DNA of 64,000 nt from Pseudomonadota bacterium (lineage in GTDB: Bacteria > Desulfobacterota > Desulfobacteria > Desulfobacterales > RPRI01): assembly GCA_018901125.1 (NCBI GenBank), contig JAHIFE010000056.1:1-64000 (forward strand), in the 5' to 3' direction. The number at the start of each line of letters is the position of its first letter. Within the stretch, counting starts at the first letter, position 1. The notes beneath the pieces were generated by a model. That model was given only the letters and a program-made list of their open reading frames with translations, was not told the origin of the DNA and did no database searches. Of the stretch, positions 1-8,567 are shown one piece after another. The position numbers and the translations under genes were made by a program.

Positions 1-37
1 AGAGATTGGCCAAAATGGGACGTTTTGAAACTGGCTC
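1..37 (+). repeat. Right end of a MITE-like repeat (partial copy, cut by window start)
   Basis: These bases match the right terminus of the dispersed repeat seen complete at 10395-10559 and 18311-18475, ending in AAACTGGCTC. The left part lies outside the window. The repeat ends 20 bp before the start codon of the following cytochrome gene, so it may supply part of that gene's leader. Confidence 0.85.
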
Positions 38-57
38 TTCAGTATGGTTTATCTGGC

Positions 58-609
58 ATGAAAAAGAATACAAAAATCATTATCCTTATCCTAACAGGTA
101 TTGTTATCGCCTTCCCGCTTTTCAGCATTACTTATTACACTATGGTGCGGACTTCAACTCCCGGATTCTGCGCAACCTGTCATGAAATTCAGTATGCCGT
201 AGATACCTGGAAGACATCCAGCCATGTTAACAATGCTCATGGGTTTGTTGCCGATTGCATGGATTGCCATCTTCCGGCCCCGTACGATACCTTCAATTTC
301 TTTTTCACCAAAACCTTTCATGGCCTAAAAGATGTCTTTGCACATTTTACAATAAGTGAATATGACCATGAAAAAAATCGCAATAAGGCATATGCGGCTT
401 TTAAAAACAGGGAATGTCAGAAATGCCACCGGAATATTTTGTACATTCCCGACAAGCGAGGAGCAATGCTTGCCCACAGATCGGTTTTATACCCGCGTAA
501 AGGATATGAAAAAAAATGTGTCGACTGCCACAAAAACCTCGTTCACAACAAAAGACAGGTTTACGATTACAAGCAATACAAAGCACCTTATAAAGGATCT
601 GGATTATAA
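58..609 (+). CDS. NapC/NrfH-family tetraheme cytochrome c, membrane-anchored quinol dehydrogenase
   Basis: This protein of about 183 residues has one N-terminal membrane anchor (residues about 6-28) and four CxxCH heme sites (CATCH, CMDCH, CQKCH, CVDCH), the pattern of the small NrfH/NapC/NirT family. Family members take electrons from menaquinol and pass them to a periplasmic partner. The partner here is very probably the octaheme protein starting 46 bp downstream on the same strand. I start at the ATG at 58 because the frame further upstream runs into the dispersed repeat. Four hemes and the short length fit NrfH/NapC and not longer pentaheme relatives. The exact substrate of the complex cannot be read from this subunit. 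Confidence 0.88.
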   Translation: MKKNTKIIILILTGIVIAFPLFSITYYTMVRTSTPGFCATCHEIQYAVDTWKTSSHVNNAHGFVADCMDCHLPAPYDTFNFFFTKTFHGLKDVFAHFTISEYDHEKNRNKAYAAFKNRECQKCHRNILYIPDKRGAMLAHRSVLYPRKGYEKKCVDCHKNLVHNKRQVYDYKQYKAPYKGSGL

Positions 610-655
610 AAGTTAAATTTTTGATAATATGTGTATAATGAAATAGGGGGAGAAG

Positions 656-2056
656 ATGAAAAAAAGGCTTTTAATAATCACAGCTTTTGTTATAGCCATC
701 GGAAGTATTCTTGTTTTTAAGGCAATTATAGCGGATGCTCAAAATACCGTAAATATGCCAAAGGAAAAAACATTCCGAATTGAACGAAGCACCCCAAAAG
801 AGGCTATAGCCTGTTTGGAATGCCATAAAAAAGAAAATCCGGGGCTTTTTGCCGACTGGGCTCAAAGCCGCCATGCCAGTGCCAATATCACATGTTATGA
901 CTGCCATAAAGCTGAAGAATTTGATCCTGACGTAAGCAAATCCCATTATAAGCAATATGAAGGGCGCGGGTTTCCCGGCGGCAGGGAGACTAAGGTTCCT
1001 GTTACAGCTGTTGTAACTCCTAAAGATTGTTCGCGCTGTCATCCTGATGAAGCAAAGCAATATTCCCGCAGCAAGCATGCAAACACAATTGAAATAATAT
1101 GGAAAATAGACCCATGGCTTAATAAGGGCATGAACAGTGATACTGAAAGAAACGCCGGTTGCTATAATTGTCATGGCACCGTTCTTAAATCTAAAGATGG
1201 TTCTCTTGATCCTGAAACTTGGCCAAACACCGGAGTGGGCCGTGCAAATCTTGACGGAAGCCTTGGAAGCTGCACAAGCTGCCATACCCGGCATCGTTTT
1301 TCGGTGATGGAAGCAAGAAAGCCCGAAGCCTGCGGGCAATGCCACCTTGGCCCCGATCATCCCCAGATCGAAATTTATATGGAATCAAAACATGGCGATA
1401 TTTATACAGCTTACGGAAACAGTTATAACTGGGATGCAGCACCAGGCACCTGGACTCCTGGTGTTGATTTCAGAGCCCCTACCTGTGCATCATGCCACAT
1501 TTCAGGTGCAGGCAAAGTACTGACTTCGCATGATGTCACCGAACGCCTGTCGTGGGAATTGCAGGCACCCCTCACAGTTCATCCCCAGGATTTTAAACCC
1601 TTCCCGGCAAAAACAGACTGGAAGATCGAAAGAAATAAGATGAAAGAAACCTGTATGCAGTGTCATGGAAATAAGTGGATTGATGGTCACTATTACAAAC
1701 TTGATAAGGTAATAAGCGAATACAACGAAGTATATTACAAACCCGCCAAAAAGCTTTTTGATGAACTTAATGAGAAGAAGCTTTTAGATGACAGCAGATA
1801 TTTCGATGAAAGGCTTGAAGTCGAGTTTTATGAATTATGGCATCACGAAGGAAGAAGAGCAAGAATGGGAGCTGCAATGATGGCACCCGATTATTCATGG
1901 TGGCATGGCTTTTATGAATGCAAGAAGAGATTCAATAATTTCTTCGAAGAAGCAGATGATCTTATTAAAAGCGGTAATAAAGCATACAAGGCAAAGAATT
2001 TTCCCAATGCCACAGGAAATACGGTAAAACCGAAAGAAATTTTTATAAACAAATAA
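656..2056 (+). CDS. Octaheme cytochrome c of the hydroxylamine oxidoreductase (HAO) family
   Basis: The 466-residue protein has an N-terminal signal/anchor segment (about 4-26) and eight CxxCH sites at residues 53, 80, 125, 169, 206, 226, 277 and 333, followed by a heme-free helical tail of about 130 residues. Eight hemes with this spacing and a long C-terminal helical region are typical of HAO-like proteins. Together with the upstream NrfH-like gene it resembles the quinol-linked HAO-type complexes of anaerobes, which in some Campylobacterota reduce nitrite. A conserved-looking PDYSWWHGFY segment lies at 411-420; whether it contains the Tyr that cross-links the active heme in oxidative HAOs needs an alignment. 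An RBS-like GGGGGAG lies before the ATG. Direction (oxidative or reductive) and substrate are inference. Confidence 0.85.
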   Translation: MKKRLLIITAFVIAIGSILVFKAIIADAQNTVNMPKEKTFRIERSTPKEAIACLECHKKENPGLFADWAQSRHASANITCYDCHKAEEFDPDVSKSHYKQYEGRGFPGGRETKVPVTAVVTPKDCSRCHPDEAKQYSRSKHANTIEIIWKIDPWLNKGMNSDTERNAGCYNCHGTVLKSKDGSLDPETWPNTGVGRANLDGSLGSCTSCHTRHRFSVMEARKPEACGQCHLGPDHPQIEIYMESKHGDIYTAYGNSYNWDAAPGTWTPGVDFRAPTCASCHISGAGKVLTSHDVTERLSWELQAPLTVHPQDFKPFPAKTDWKIERNKMKETCMQCHGNKWIDGHYYKLDKVISEYNEVYYKPAKKLFDELNEKKLLDDSRYFDERLEVEFYELWHHEGRRARMGAAMMAPDYSWWHGFYECKKRFNNFFEEADDLIKSGNKAYKAKNFPNATGNTVKPKEIFINK

Positions 2057-2066
2057 TAATGCTATT

Positions 2067-2747
2067 TCAATAAGTTATATTTTTAAGAGCTTTTAATATA
2101 GGCTGTGCACGATCTCTGTGTTCGGGAGGAATCATCAGAATTTTTAAAGGGTGATTATTTGTAAGGAAAGATGGCTGATTAATAAATTTACCTGCCAGAA
2201 GATTTTCGCGATTTTGCGCGGATTCCAGAAAAAGCGATATATCTGTTAAATTGCCTGTAAATCCGTCTTGATCGATATGCTCAATTACCTGTAAAAAAAT
2301 ATTATTTACTGTTAATACAAAGTCATCAATGATTGCGCATCCGTTTTCTGCACAATTTTCAATGGAAATAAAACATCTGCACGCAAAAGGTCTGTCCGGA
2401 TAAACAGAGCATGTATTATTTATCAATAATGGGCATTTACCTATTAATGTTTTAATTACTTCGGGCAAGTCATCTTCCTCTTTGCAAAGATCTGCCAGAC
2501 CATTTATAGTTATTTTTGGCTGAAACCTTTTCAGGGCTGAAGAAGCTTTAATTCTTTCAAATAAATGTATTTTATCTTCCGATAAAATATGTCCTATAAT
2601 TTTATAGCCCTCAACACTTGTCATTATTACATCTCTGGTGCAGCACACAGAACAATATTTCTTGCAGGCAGTATTAATAGTGTCTGCAAACTCTGTATAG
2701 ACATTAAATATTTTATTGAGCGCCACAAGCTTTGAATTTAAATTCAT
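2067..2747 (-). CDS. YkgJ-family cysteine-cluster protein
   Basis: The 226-residue protein has an N-terminal CxxxCxxCC cluster (in KKYCSVCCTRD) and a second Cys set around residues 110-130 (CPLLINNTCSVYPDRPFACR). This layout defines the YkgJ / zinc-or-iron-chelating (UPF0153) family, common in Desulfobacterota and mostly of unknown function. It is convergent with the cytochrome pair and probably transcribed alone. The usual family core is about 100-130 residues; the C-terminal half here is an extension I do not recognise. A second, shorter YkgJ protein lies at 25245-25535. Confidence 0.75.
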   Translation of the reverse strand: MNLNSKLVALNKIFNVYTEFADTINTACKKYCSVCCTRDVIMTSVEGYKIIGHILSEDKIHLFERIKASSALKRFQPKITINGLADLCKEEDDLPEVIKTLIGKCPLLINNTCSVYPDRPFACRCFISIENCAENGCAIIDDFVLTVNNIFLQVIEHIDQDGFTGNLTDISLFLESAQNRENLLAGKFINQPSFLTNNHPLKILMIPPEHRDRAQPILKALKNITY

Positions 2748-3008
2748 TTTATTATATTACTCCGTCATATCCGGAAAGCAGATTATATGGTAAAATAGAA
2801 ATTGTATTCAAACGTCTTGACTTAAATACGTCCTATCGCTATTTTCTAAAAAAGCAAACTATTTCAAATCATGCAAGCGTTAATTGCAAAGCCTATGCAA
2901 ACAAGATGAACTCATAAAAAATCATTTTGAATTTATTTACGAAGTTATCAAAAAAATATATTTATTAGAGCCAGTTCCAAAATTTAATCCAAGATACGGG
3001 AGCATATC

Positions 3009-4115
3009 ATGAAAAGTATAGTCTATTTTACAAATTTAAGAGCCACTCATAAGGAAAACCTCTTAAAAAAAGTGGAAAAGCTTCTTGATACCGCCGGCAT
3101 TTCGGAATCTATAAGTAAAAGAGACCTTGTAGCAGTAAAACTTCATTTTGGAGAAATGGGAAATATAGCCTATATACGCCCGGTTTATTTGCGAAAAATA
3201 GTAGAATTAATTAAATCAAAAGGCGGTACTCCTTTCTTAACGGATGCAAATACATTGTATGCCGGAACCCGAAGTGACTCCCCCCACCATATGATAACCG
3301 CTATACAAAATGGGTTCGCCTATTCTGTAGTTGAAGCGCCTATTATAATTGCGGACGGATTGCGTGGTAAATCGGAAACAGCCGTTACGATCAACCAGAA
3401 GCATTTTAAAGAGGTATATATCGGTTCCGAAATTGTGCAGGCAGATTCACTTATTTCGGTTGCTCATTTCAAGTGCCACGAAATTTCTGGATTTGGAGGA
3501 ACATTAAAAAATCTTGGTATGGGCTGCGCATCCAGAAGAGGAAAAATGGCTCAACACTCCAGGCTGTCGCCTGGTGTAAAAAAGAAAAAATGCATAGGTT
3601 GTGGCGATTGTATTGATCATTGTGCACAAAAGGCTATTTCTCTTGTTAACGATAAATCTGTAATCGATTCCGCCAAATGCATAGGTTGCGGTGAATGCAT
3701 TCTGATATGTATTAATGAGGCCATTCAGATCAAATGGAATAAGGTCGTTCCTGTTTTTCTGGAAAAAATGGTTGAATACGCAATGGGTGTATTAAAAAAC
3801 AAGGCAGGAAAAGCCCTGTTTGTAAATTTTATTACCGATATTTCTCCGGCTTGCGATTGTTATCCGTACAACGATGCTCCAATAGTAAGAGATATCGGGA
3901 TAGTGGCTTCAAATGATCCGGTTGCAATAGATCAGGCGTCGGCTGATATGGTAAATAATGAACAAGCGCTTCCCGGCACCTGTATGAATTCGGCTCTTAG
4001 CCCTGGTGAAGATAAATTTAAGGCGGTTTATCCGGCAGTAGACTGGCCGATACAACTTGATTATGCTCAGAAGTTAGGTTTAGGGAGCCGCAATTATAAA
4101 ATTATTGAAGTATAA
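3009..4115 (+). CDS. DUF362 protein with two [4Fe-4S] ferredoxin motifs
   Basis: The 368-residue protein begins with a DUF362 domain (about 1-185 and again 255-365) split by a bacterial dicluster ferredoxin insert (about 195-245) carrying two CxxCxxCxxxC motifs (CIGCGDCIDHC and CIGCGECILIC). DUF362-ferredoxin proteins are widespread in anaerobes and archaea; their reaction is unassigned, but the two clusters imply cytoplasmic electron transfer. No signal peptide is visible. An AT-rich stretch of about 260 bp precedes it, so it probably has its own promoter. The next gene starts about 70 bp downstream on the same strand and may be cotranscribed. Confidence 0.82.
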   Translation: MKSIVYFTNLRATHKENLLKKVEKLLDTAGISESISKRDLVAVKLHFGEMGNIAYIRPVYLRKIVELIKSKGGTPFLTDANTLYAGTRSDSPHHMITAIQNGFAYSVVEAPIIIADGLRGKSETAVTINQKHFKEVYIGSEIVQADSLISVAHFKCHEISGFGGTLKNLGMGCASRRGKMAQHSRLSPGVKKKKCIGCGDCIDHCAQKAISLVNDKSVIDSAKCIGCGECILICINEAIQIKWNKVVPVFLEKMVEYAMGVLKNKAGKALFVNFITDISPACDCYPYNDAPIVRDIGIVASNDPVAIDQASADMVNNEQALPGTCMNSALSPGEDKFKAVYPAVDWPIQLDYAQKLGLGSRNYKIIEV

Positions 4116-4185
4116 ACCGGTTTGTCCGCAGGCTTTTATAAATTCAGCAATCATAATCCGACATTTACCGAGGAATATAATTTTT

Positions 4186-4917
4186 ATGAAATTGTCAGAC
4201 AACAGGAAAATCATATTTTCAGCAATTATTATTTTTATGCTATTCTCAATCTTGTTTCTTTTTAGTTGCAGCGATAATACTACCCAAAAAAAACCTGAGT
4301 TTGCAAAATTAAACTTTCCTGAAAGTTTTACATTTTTTGAGCTGGGATCAAATACCGTTTTATCTGAGATGATGATAAAGAAGCTTTCTGAACAGCTTGG
4401 GTCTTCTGCTGTTGAAAAAATGGGCACACTCGATCTTTCGTTGCGTGACAAGATATTTTTCAATCAGAACTTTCCTAAACTTTATGAATTAAACATGAAA
4501 TTAAATGATGAAACCGGAGCAAGAGTTGAACATAATATAACAAATCTGATTTTCAGATATCCGGAAAATGCAAACACCCCCTTTGATAATATTAAACTGG
4601 TTTTTTCAAACCACACAAACAAACCCCTGCTGTTTTCTATTACATCAAGAAAAAAGGAAGGCGATATTGTCGATATTTTGAAAGATAAATATGGCGCGCC
4701 CCTTTTGATCAAATGGAATGACGGCAAAAGTGCATCTTCGGCATGGGAAATAAATAATGATTTTTTGATATTTTCTGCAATTTCAGCAGGAGGGAACTTT
4801 AAATACAGTATAATGATTTACTTCGTAAACAATATAGAATATCTTCTTAAAACTGAGCAGAAGGCAATTGAAAAAAAGGCGGCGGAGAGAAAGAAGGCGG
4901 GACAAACGGCGTTTTAA
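4186..4917 (+). CDS. Putative lipoprotein of unknown function
   Basis: From the ATG at 4186 (GAGG about 12 bases upstream) the product is about 243 residues with a basic N-terminus, a hydrophobic segment and a lipobox ending in FLFSC near residue 25, so it should be lipid-anchored. The mature part is mixed alpha/beta with a Lys/Glu-rich C-terminal tail (EKKAAERKKAG). I recognise no domain. The frame is open upstream of 4186, overlapping the previous gene, but a start there would bury the signal peptide. The neighbouring transglycosylase suggests an envelope role, which is weak inference. Confidence 0.7.
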   Translation: MKLSDNRKIIFSAIIIFMLFSILFLFSCSDNTTQKKPEFAKLNFPESFTFFELGSNTVLSEMMIKKLSEQLGSSAVEKMGTLDLSLRDKIFFNQNFPKLYELNMKLNDETGARVEHNITNLIFRYPENANTPFDNIKLVFSNHTNKPLLFSITSRKKEGDIVDILKDKYGAPLLIKWNDGKSASSAWEINNDFLIFSAISAGGNFKYSIMIYFVNNIEYLLKTEQKAIEKKAAERKKAGQTAF

Positions 4918-4969
4918 TTTATAAGCAACCAAAATCAAACATCACTTAAATAACAAACAATGGTGGATT

Positions 4970-6079
4970 ATGTATTTAACCTGTAAAAAATTTATTTTGC
5001 TTCTTTGTGCTTTTTTTGTCTCTGCAAATGTCGGCGCAGCATCTTTAGAACAATCTCCTTCCCTTTATCCGGATTTTGCTGCAATTCCAAAAGGCACGTT
5101 AACTTTTTGCGGAGAACCCGTTCCTTTTGAACTTCAGGATGTAAAAGAAAGATTCGAAAAAGAAATCCTACTCTCATCCTGGGACAGAGCGCAGGTTCTT
5201 TTGTGGCTCAAACGTTCGCGCAGATACCTCCCTCATATAGAAAAGATTCTTAAAGAAAACGGTATGCCGGACGATTTAAAATATATTGCTGTTGCAGAAA
5301 GCGCATTAAGACCAAACGCTACATCAAACAAGAGTGCTGTGGGCTACTGGCAGTTTATTCACAGTACAGGCCTGAATTACGGGTTAACCATCAATGAAAA
5401 CAAAGATGAAAGACGTAATTTTTTTACATCAACCCAGGCTGCCGTTTCTTATTTGAAACAACTCAACAGTATGCTTGGATCATGGACTCTTGCTGCAGCA
5501 GGATATAACATGGGAGAAGAAGGACTTCTTGCCCAAATCCATGAGCAGGAAACCAATAATTTTTACAGGCTCTATCTTCCGGAAGAAACCCAAAGATACA
5601 TTTTCCGGATTCTTTCAATAAAACTTATCATGCAGAATCCAGCTAAATATGGATTCAAACTGGAAGATAAAGACTATTACCCGCCAATATCCTTTGATAG
5701 AGTTGACATTGAATGCTCTGACAGAATACCTTTAATGCTCATAGCAAAGGCTGCAAGCACTACATTTAAAGAAATAAAGGATCTTAACCCGGAAATAAGG
5801 GGGCATTTTCTCCAAAAAGGCATCCACACTATTAGTATTCCGACAAGCGGTTCAAAATATTTTATGAGCAGTTATAAACTGCTTGTGGATAATTTTCTTT
5901 CTGATAAGAATCAGAATATTTATATTGTAAAAAAAGGAGACACTCTAATTTCAATTGCCAAAAAGCTTGGTGTGCCTCTTCTGGCTATTTCTATCTGGAA
6001 CGATCTTGATAACAAGCTTTCCGTCAAAACGGGCGATCGCCTTTTAATTTATCAGAAAAAAATAAATCCTGATGAATAA
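4970..6079 (+). CDS. MltD-like membrane-bound lytic murein transglycosylase with LysM domain
   Basis: The 369-residue protein has a signal peptide (about 1-24), an SLT/lysozyme-like domain (about 90-220) and one C-terminal LysM repeat (about 317-362, YIVKKGDTLISIAKKLGV). The catalytic Glu is E110 in YIAVAESAL, followed by the family signature GYWQFI and by AAGYNMG. Members cleave the MurNAc-GlcNAc bond of peptidoglycan to the 1,6-anhydro form, and LysM binds the glycan. It is shorter than E. coli MltD, which has two LysM repeats. It lies 52 bp after the lipoprotein gene. Confidence 0.88.
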   Translation: MYLTCKKFILLLCAFFVSANVGAASLEQSPSLYPDFAAIPKGTLTFCGEPVPFELQDVKERFEKEILLSSWDRAQVLLWLKRSRRYLPHIEKILKENGMPDDLKYIAVAESALRPNATSNKSAVGYWQFIHSTGLNYGLTINENKDERRNFFTSTQAAVSYLKQLNSMLGSWTLAAAGYNMGEEGLLAQIHEQETNNFYRLYLPEETQRYIFRILSIKLIMQNPAKYGFKLEDKDYYPPISFDRVDIECSDRIPLMLIAKAASTTFKEIKDLNPEIRGHFLQKGIHTISIPTSGSKYFMSSYKLLVDNFLSDKNQNIYIVKKGDTLISIAKKLGVPLLAISIWNDLDNKLSVKTGDRLLIYQKKINPDE

Positions 6080-6379
6080 ATAAAAAAATAATTTTTGTAT
6101 TATTACAAATTGTTGAACAGATAATATTTATCTGAATTATATATTGTTCAGAATTTGTTGAAAATATCTGCAAGCTTTGGTATTAGGCTTAAAGCTATTG
6201 GAGCATCGAGAGCTTAGATGGATTTTATGCAAAGGTTCTGCCCCTTTCCTTTAATACCGGAAGGCTTCATGAGAATTTATGGGCTCAGGTGTAATTTGCA
6301 CAATATCAAAATGTATTTATAGAATGGTTTTGTTTCAGAAATAAAAGTTTCATAAAAAAAACATAAGGAGGAAAGTAAT
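6080..6379 (+). other. Intergenic stretch, no gene seen
   Basis: Three hundred AT-rich bases separate the transglycosylase from the SDR gene. No open frame with recognisable content is present. A GAACA...TGTTC inverted pair lies near 6115-6155. A strong RBS (AAGGAGGAAAG) sits at the right end. The region presumably holds the SDR promoter, but no convincing hexamer pair stands out. Confidence 0.5.
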
Positions 6380-7135
6380 ATGATCTTAGAAGGAAAAGCA
6401 GCAATTGTAACAGGTGCCGGAAGAGGAGTAGGAAGAGGAATAGCTTTGGATTTTGCCAGAGAAGGCGCTGATGTATTGGTAAATTATAGCAGCAGCGAAG
6501 GAGCGGCTAACGAGGTTGTAAAAGAAATAGAAAAAATGGGCCGTAAAGGACTTGCTGTTAAGGCGGATGTTTCCAAAGAAGAAGATGTAATTAATATGTT
6601 TAAAGCTGCCATTGATAGTTTTGGCAAGGTTGATATACTGGTAAACAATGCCGGCAATTCGGCTCCCGGAATGTTTCATAAGATGTCGGTGGAAAAATGG
6701 GATAGTGTTGTAGATATTCATCTCAAAGGAACATTCTTGTGCATGAGAGAAGCTGCAAAACACATGATTGAAAGACAACAGGGAACAATTCTTTGTGTCA
6801 TTTCAGTAGCAGGTATTCAGGGTTCGGTAGGACAACCGAATTATGCGGCATCCAAGGGCGGAGTAATCGGTCTTATTAAAAGCGGGGCAAAGGAGCTTGC
6901 CAAATACAACATCAGTGTAAATGCGGTAAGTTTAGGAATAGTATCTACCGACATGACATCCAAGATTTTGTCAGATCCAAAATTCAGAGAAGCAACCCTG
7001 GCAAGAGCATTGCTGAAAAGACCCATGGAACCGGAAGAAGTTGGTAAGGTCTTTTCGTTTTTGGCATCGGATGCTGCCAAAATAATTCAGGGGCAGGTTA
7101 TAGCAGTTGACGGAGGTATCGCAGGGTTAGGTTAA
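6380..7135 (+). CDS. Short-chain dehydrogenase/reductase, FabG-like
   Basis: The 251-residue protein is a complete classical SDR: the NAD(P)-binding TGAGRGVG at 11-18, NNAG at 89-92, the catalytic Ser (S142), Tyr155 and Lys159 in YAASK, and a C-terminal VDGG. The acidic residue expected for NAD(H) selectivity after the second strand is replaced by NYSSSEG, more typical of NADP-using FabG proteins. Substrate cannot be fixed; 3-oxoacyl-ACP or another ketone is possible. A very good RBS precedes the ATG and a terminator follows, so it is probably monocistronic. Confidence 0.85.
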   Translation: MILEGKAAIVTGAGRGVGRGIALDFAREGADVLVNYSSSEGAANEVVKEIEKMGRKGLAVKADVSKEEDVINMFKAAIDSFGKVDILVNNAGNSAPGMFHKMSVEKWDSVVDIHLKGTFLCMREAAKHMIERQQGTILCVISVAGIQGSVGQPNYAASKGGVIGLIKSGAKELAKYNISVNAVSLGIVSTDMTSKILSDPKFREATLARALLKRPMEPEEVGKVFSFLASDAAKIIQGQVIAVDGGIAGLG

Positions 7136-7160
7136 TCCGGAGAAGTATTTATAGTAAATA

Positions 7161-7211
7161 AAGGGCCGGGAGAATATTAAATCGCTTTGATTTTCACCTG
7201 GCCCTTTTTTT
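7161..7211 (+). terminator. Rho-independent terminator after the SDR gene
   Basis: The arms AGGGCCGGG and CCTGGCCCT pair through nine positions with one G-T wobble, and the right arm runs straight into seven T. It begins 26 bp after the SDR stop codon. Confidence 0.85.
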
Positions 7212-7287
7212 AACTTTTTTACAAAACAGCCAAATATAAAGAGTTTTATAGATGTACTTTAAGCCATGATCAGGAGGTTTTGTCTTG

Positions 7288-8355
7288 ATGAAATATCTTG
7301 TGCCTTTGTTCAGGAAGCTAAGTTTAGCTGTTGTGTTTTGTTTCGGATTGAATTTGTCAATCGGATTGGCGGCTGAACAGGCGACAGGTGTGGGAACCCC
7401 CAGCGAAGCTTCTATAAGCCCGAAGAACTCCCCCAAGATTCAGTTCGAGGAATTCTATTTTGATTTTGGAAAGGTTTCCCAACATAAGCCGCTTGAGCAT
7501 GTATTTGTATTTAAGAATATAGGCACAGGAGTTTTGCTCATTCAAAATGTGAAAGCGGGCTGAGGCTGTACAGCGGCCCTGGCTTCTGCCAAGGAAATTC
7601 CCCCGGGAGGGGATGGAAAAATTAAGGTCACCTTTAAGACAAGCAACAAGTCAGGAGAAAGGACCCAGATAATCACCATCGCCACGGATGATCCTGAAAA
7701 TCCGGTCATCCGGCTTAAGGTCCGTGCAGAAGTCGAGGTAAAGCTGGAGGCAAAACCGGACAGGATTAATTTCGGCCAAATAAAGAAAGGAACCGAACCT
7801 CTGCCACAATATGTATCGCTTAATGGAGAAGATAAAGATACGACTGAAATCCTTTCAGTATCGTCCAAGAACAAACATATAAAAGTAGAAATAGCTTCTC
7901 CTGATTCCGCAGATAGGCATAAACCCCAGCGTGTCAAAGTCTCTGTCTTGCCTGGCATGGAAGTCGGCAAATTCATGGATAAGATCACCATTAAGACCGA
8001 CCATAAAACAATGGAAGTGCTAAGCGCTACTCTTTATGGAGAAGTTATAGGAAATATAGCGGTAATTCCTAATTATCTATCCTTTGGTATGTTCAAAAGG
8101 GGTGAGAAACATGAAAAATCCGTAAGACTGAGGTCTACTCCGCGTGTGAGCTTCAATATCCTGGATGTAAAAAGTACTACTCCCGATGTTAAGGCCAAGC
8201 TTATAACCATTAAGGAGGGTTTCGAATATATGGTTCAGGTTTCAACGGATGAAAATTTTAAGGGCAATTTTTTAAGTGGAAAAGTCCTTATAACCACTAA
8301 CGAACCGGACCAGGCCGAGATTGAAGTCAAGGTTTTCGGAAGAACTTTTCCATAA
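7288..8355 (+). CDS. DUF1573 protein with in-frame UGA, candidate selenoprotein
   Basis: The ATG at 7288 follows AGGAGG by ten bases and a signal peptide (about 1-27). Residues about 50-130 match DUF1573 (FDFGKVSQHKPLEHVFVFKN), a family normally carrying a conserved S-C-G-C-T. Here codon 92 (7561-7563) is TGA, giving VKAG-UGA-GCTAA, so the stop falls exactly on the first Cys of the CGC motif. The same frame stays open for 263 more codons to 8355, with two further Ig-like beta repeats. The best reading is selenocysteine insertion; a recent nonsense mutation or sequencing error is the alternative. A stem of CCCTGGC/GCCAAGG with one mismatch at 7577-7594, and a second hairpin at 7597-7614, lie where a bacterial SECIS would sit. 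Function of the family is not settled; it is periplasmic. Confidence 0.72.
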
Positions 8356-8567
8356 CAATCCACAGGCATGCAGCAAGGCAAAGCAAAATGATTCGGGGGC
8401 GCTTTACAGACGCAGACCTGACAGAGTGCAGACGGTAAATACTACGGTTAACATGTTCATCACACAAAAGAACGAACTTCTCAACCTGGGGTATGACCAT
8501 CCATCCTCATCTTTTCAGAGCACTTTGCGCCAAGACATTTGTGCCTGGCGCAAAGCAAGCAGATGAT

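Noticed and set aside
2968-2983. GAGCCAGTTCCAAAA resembling one end of the dispersed repeat
   Set aside because: Only about 15 bases match and no second end or body is nearby; chance or a very old relic.
8356-8567. Small plus-strand frames between the DUF1573 gene and the tannase gene
   Set aside because: They continue as antisense of the tannase gene or start inside the DUF1573 gene and show no family signal.
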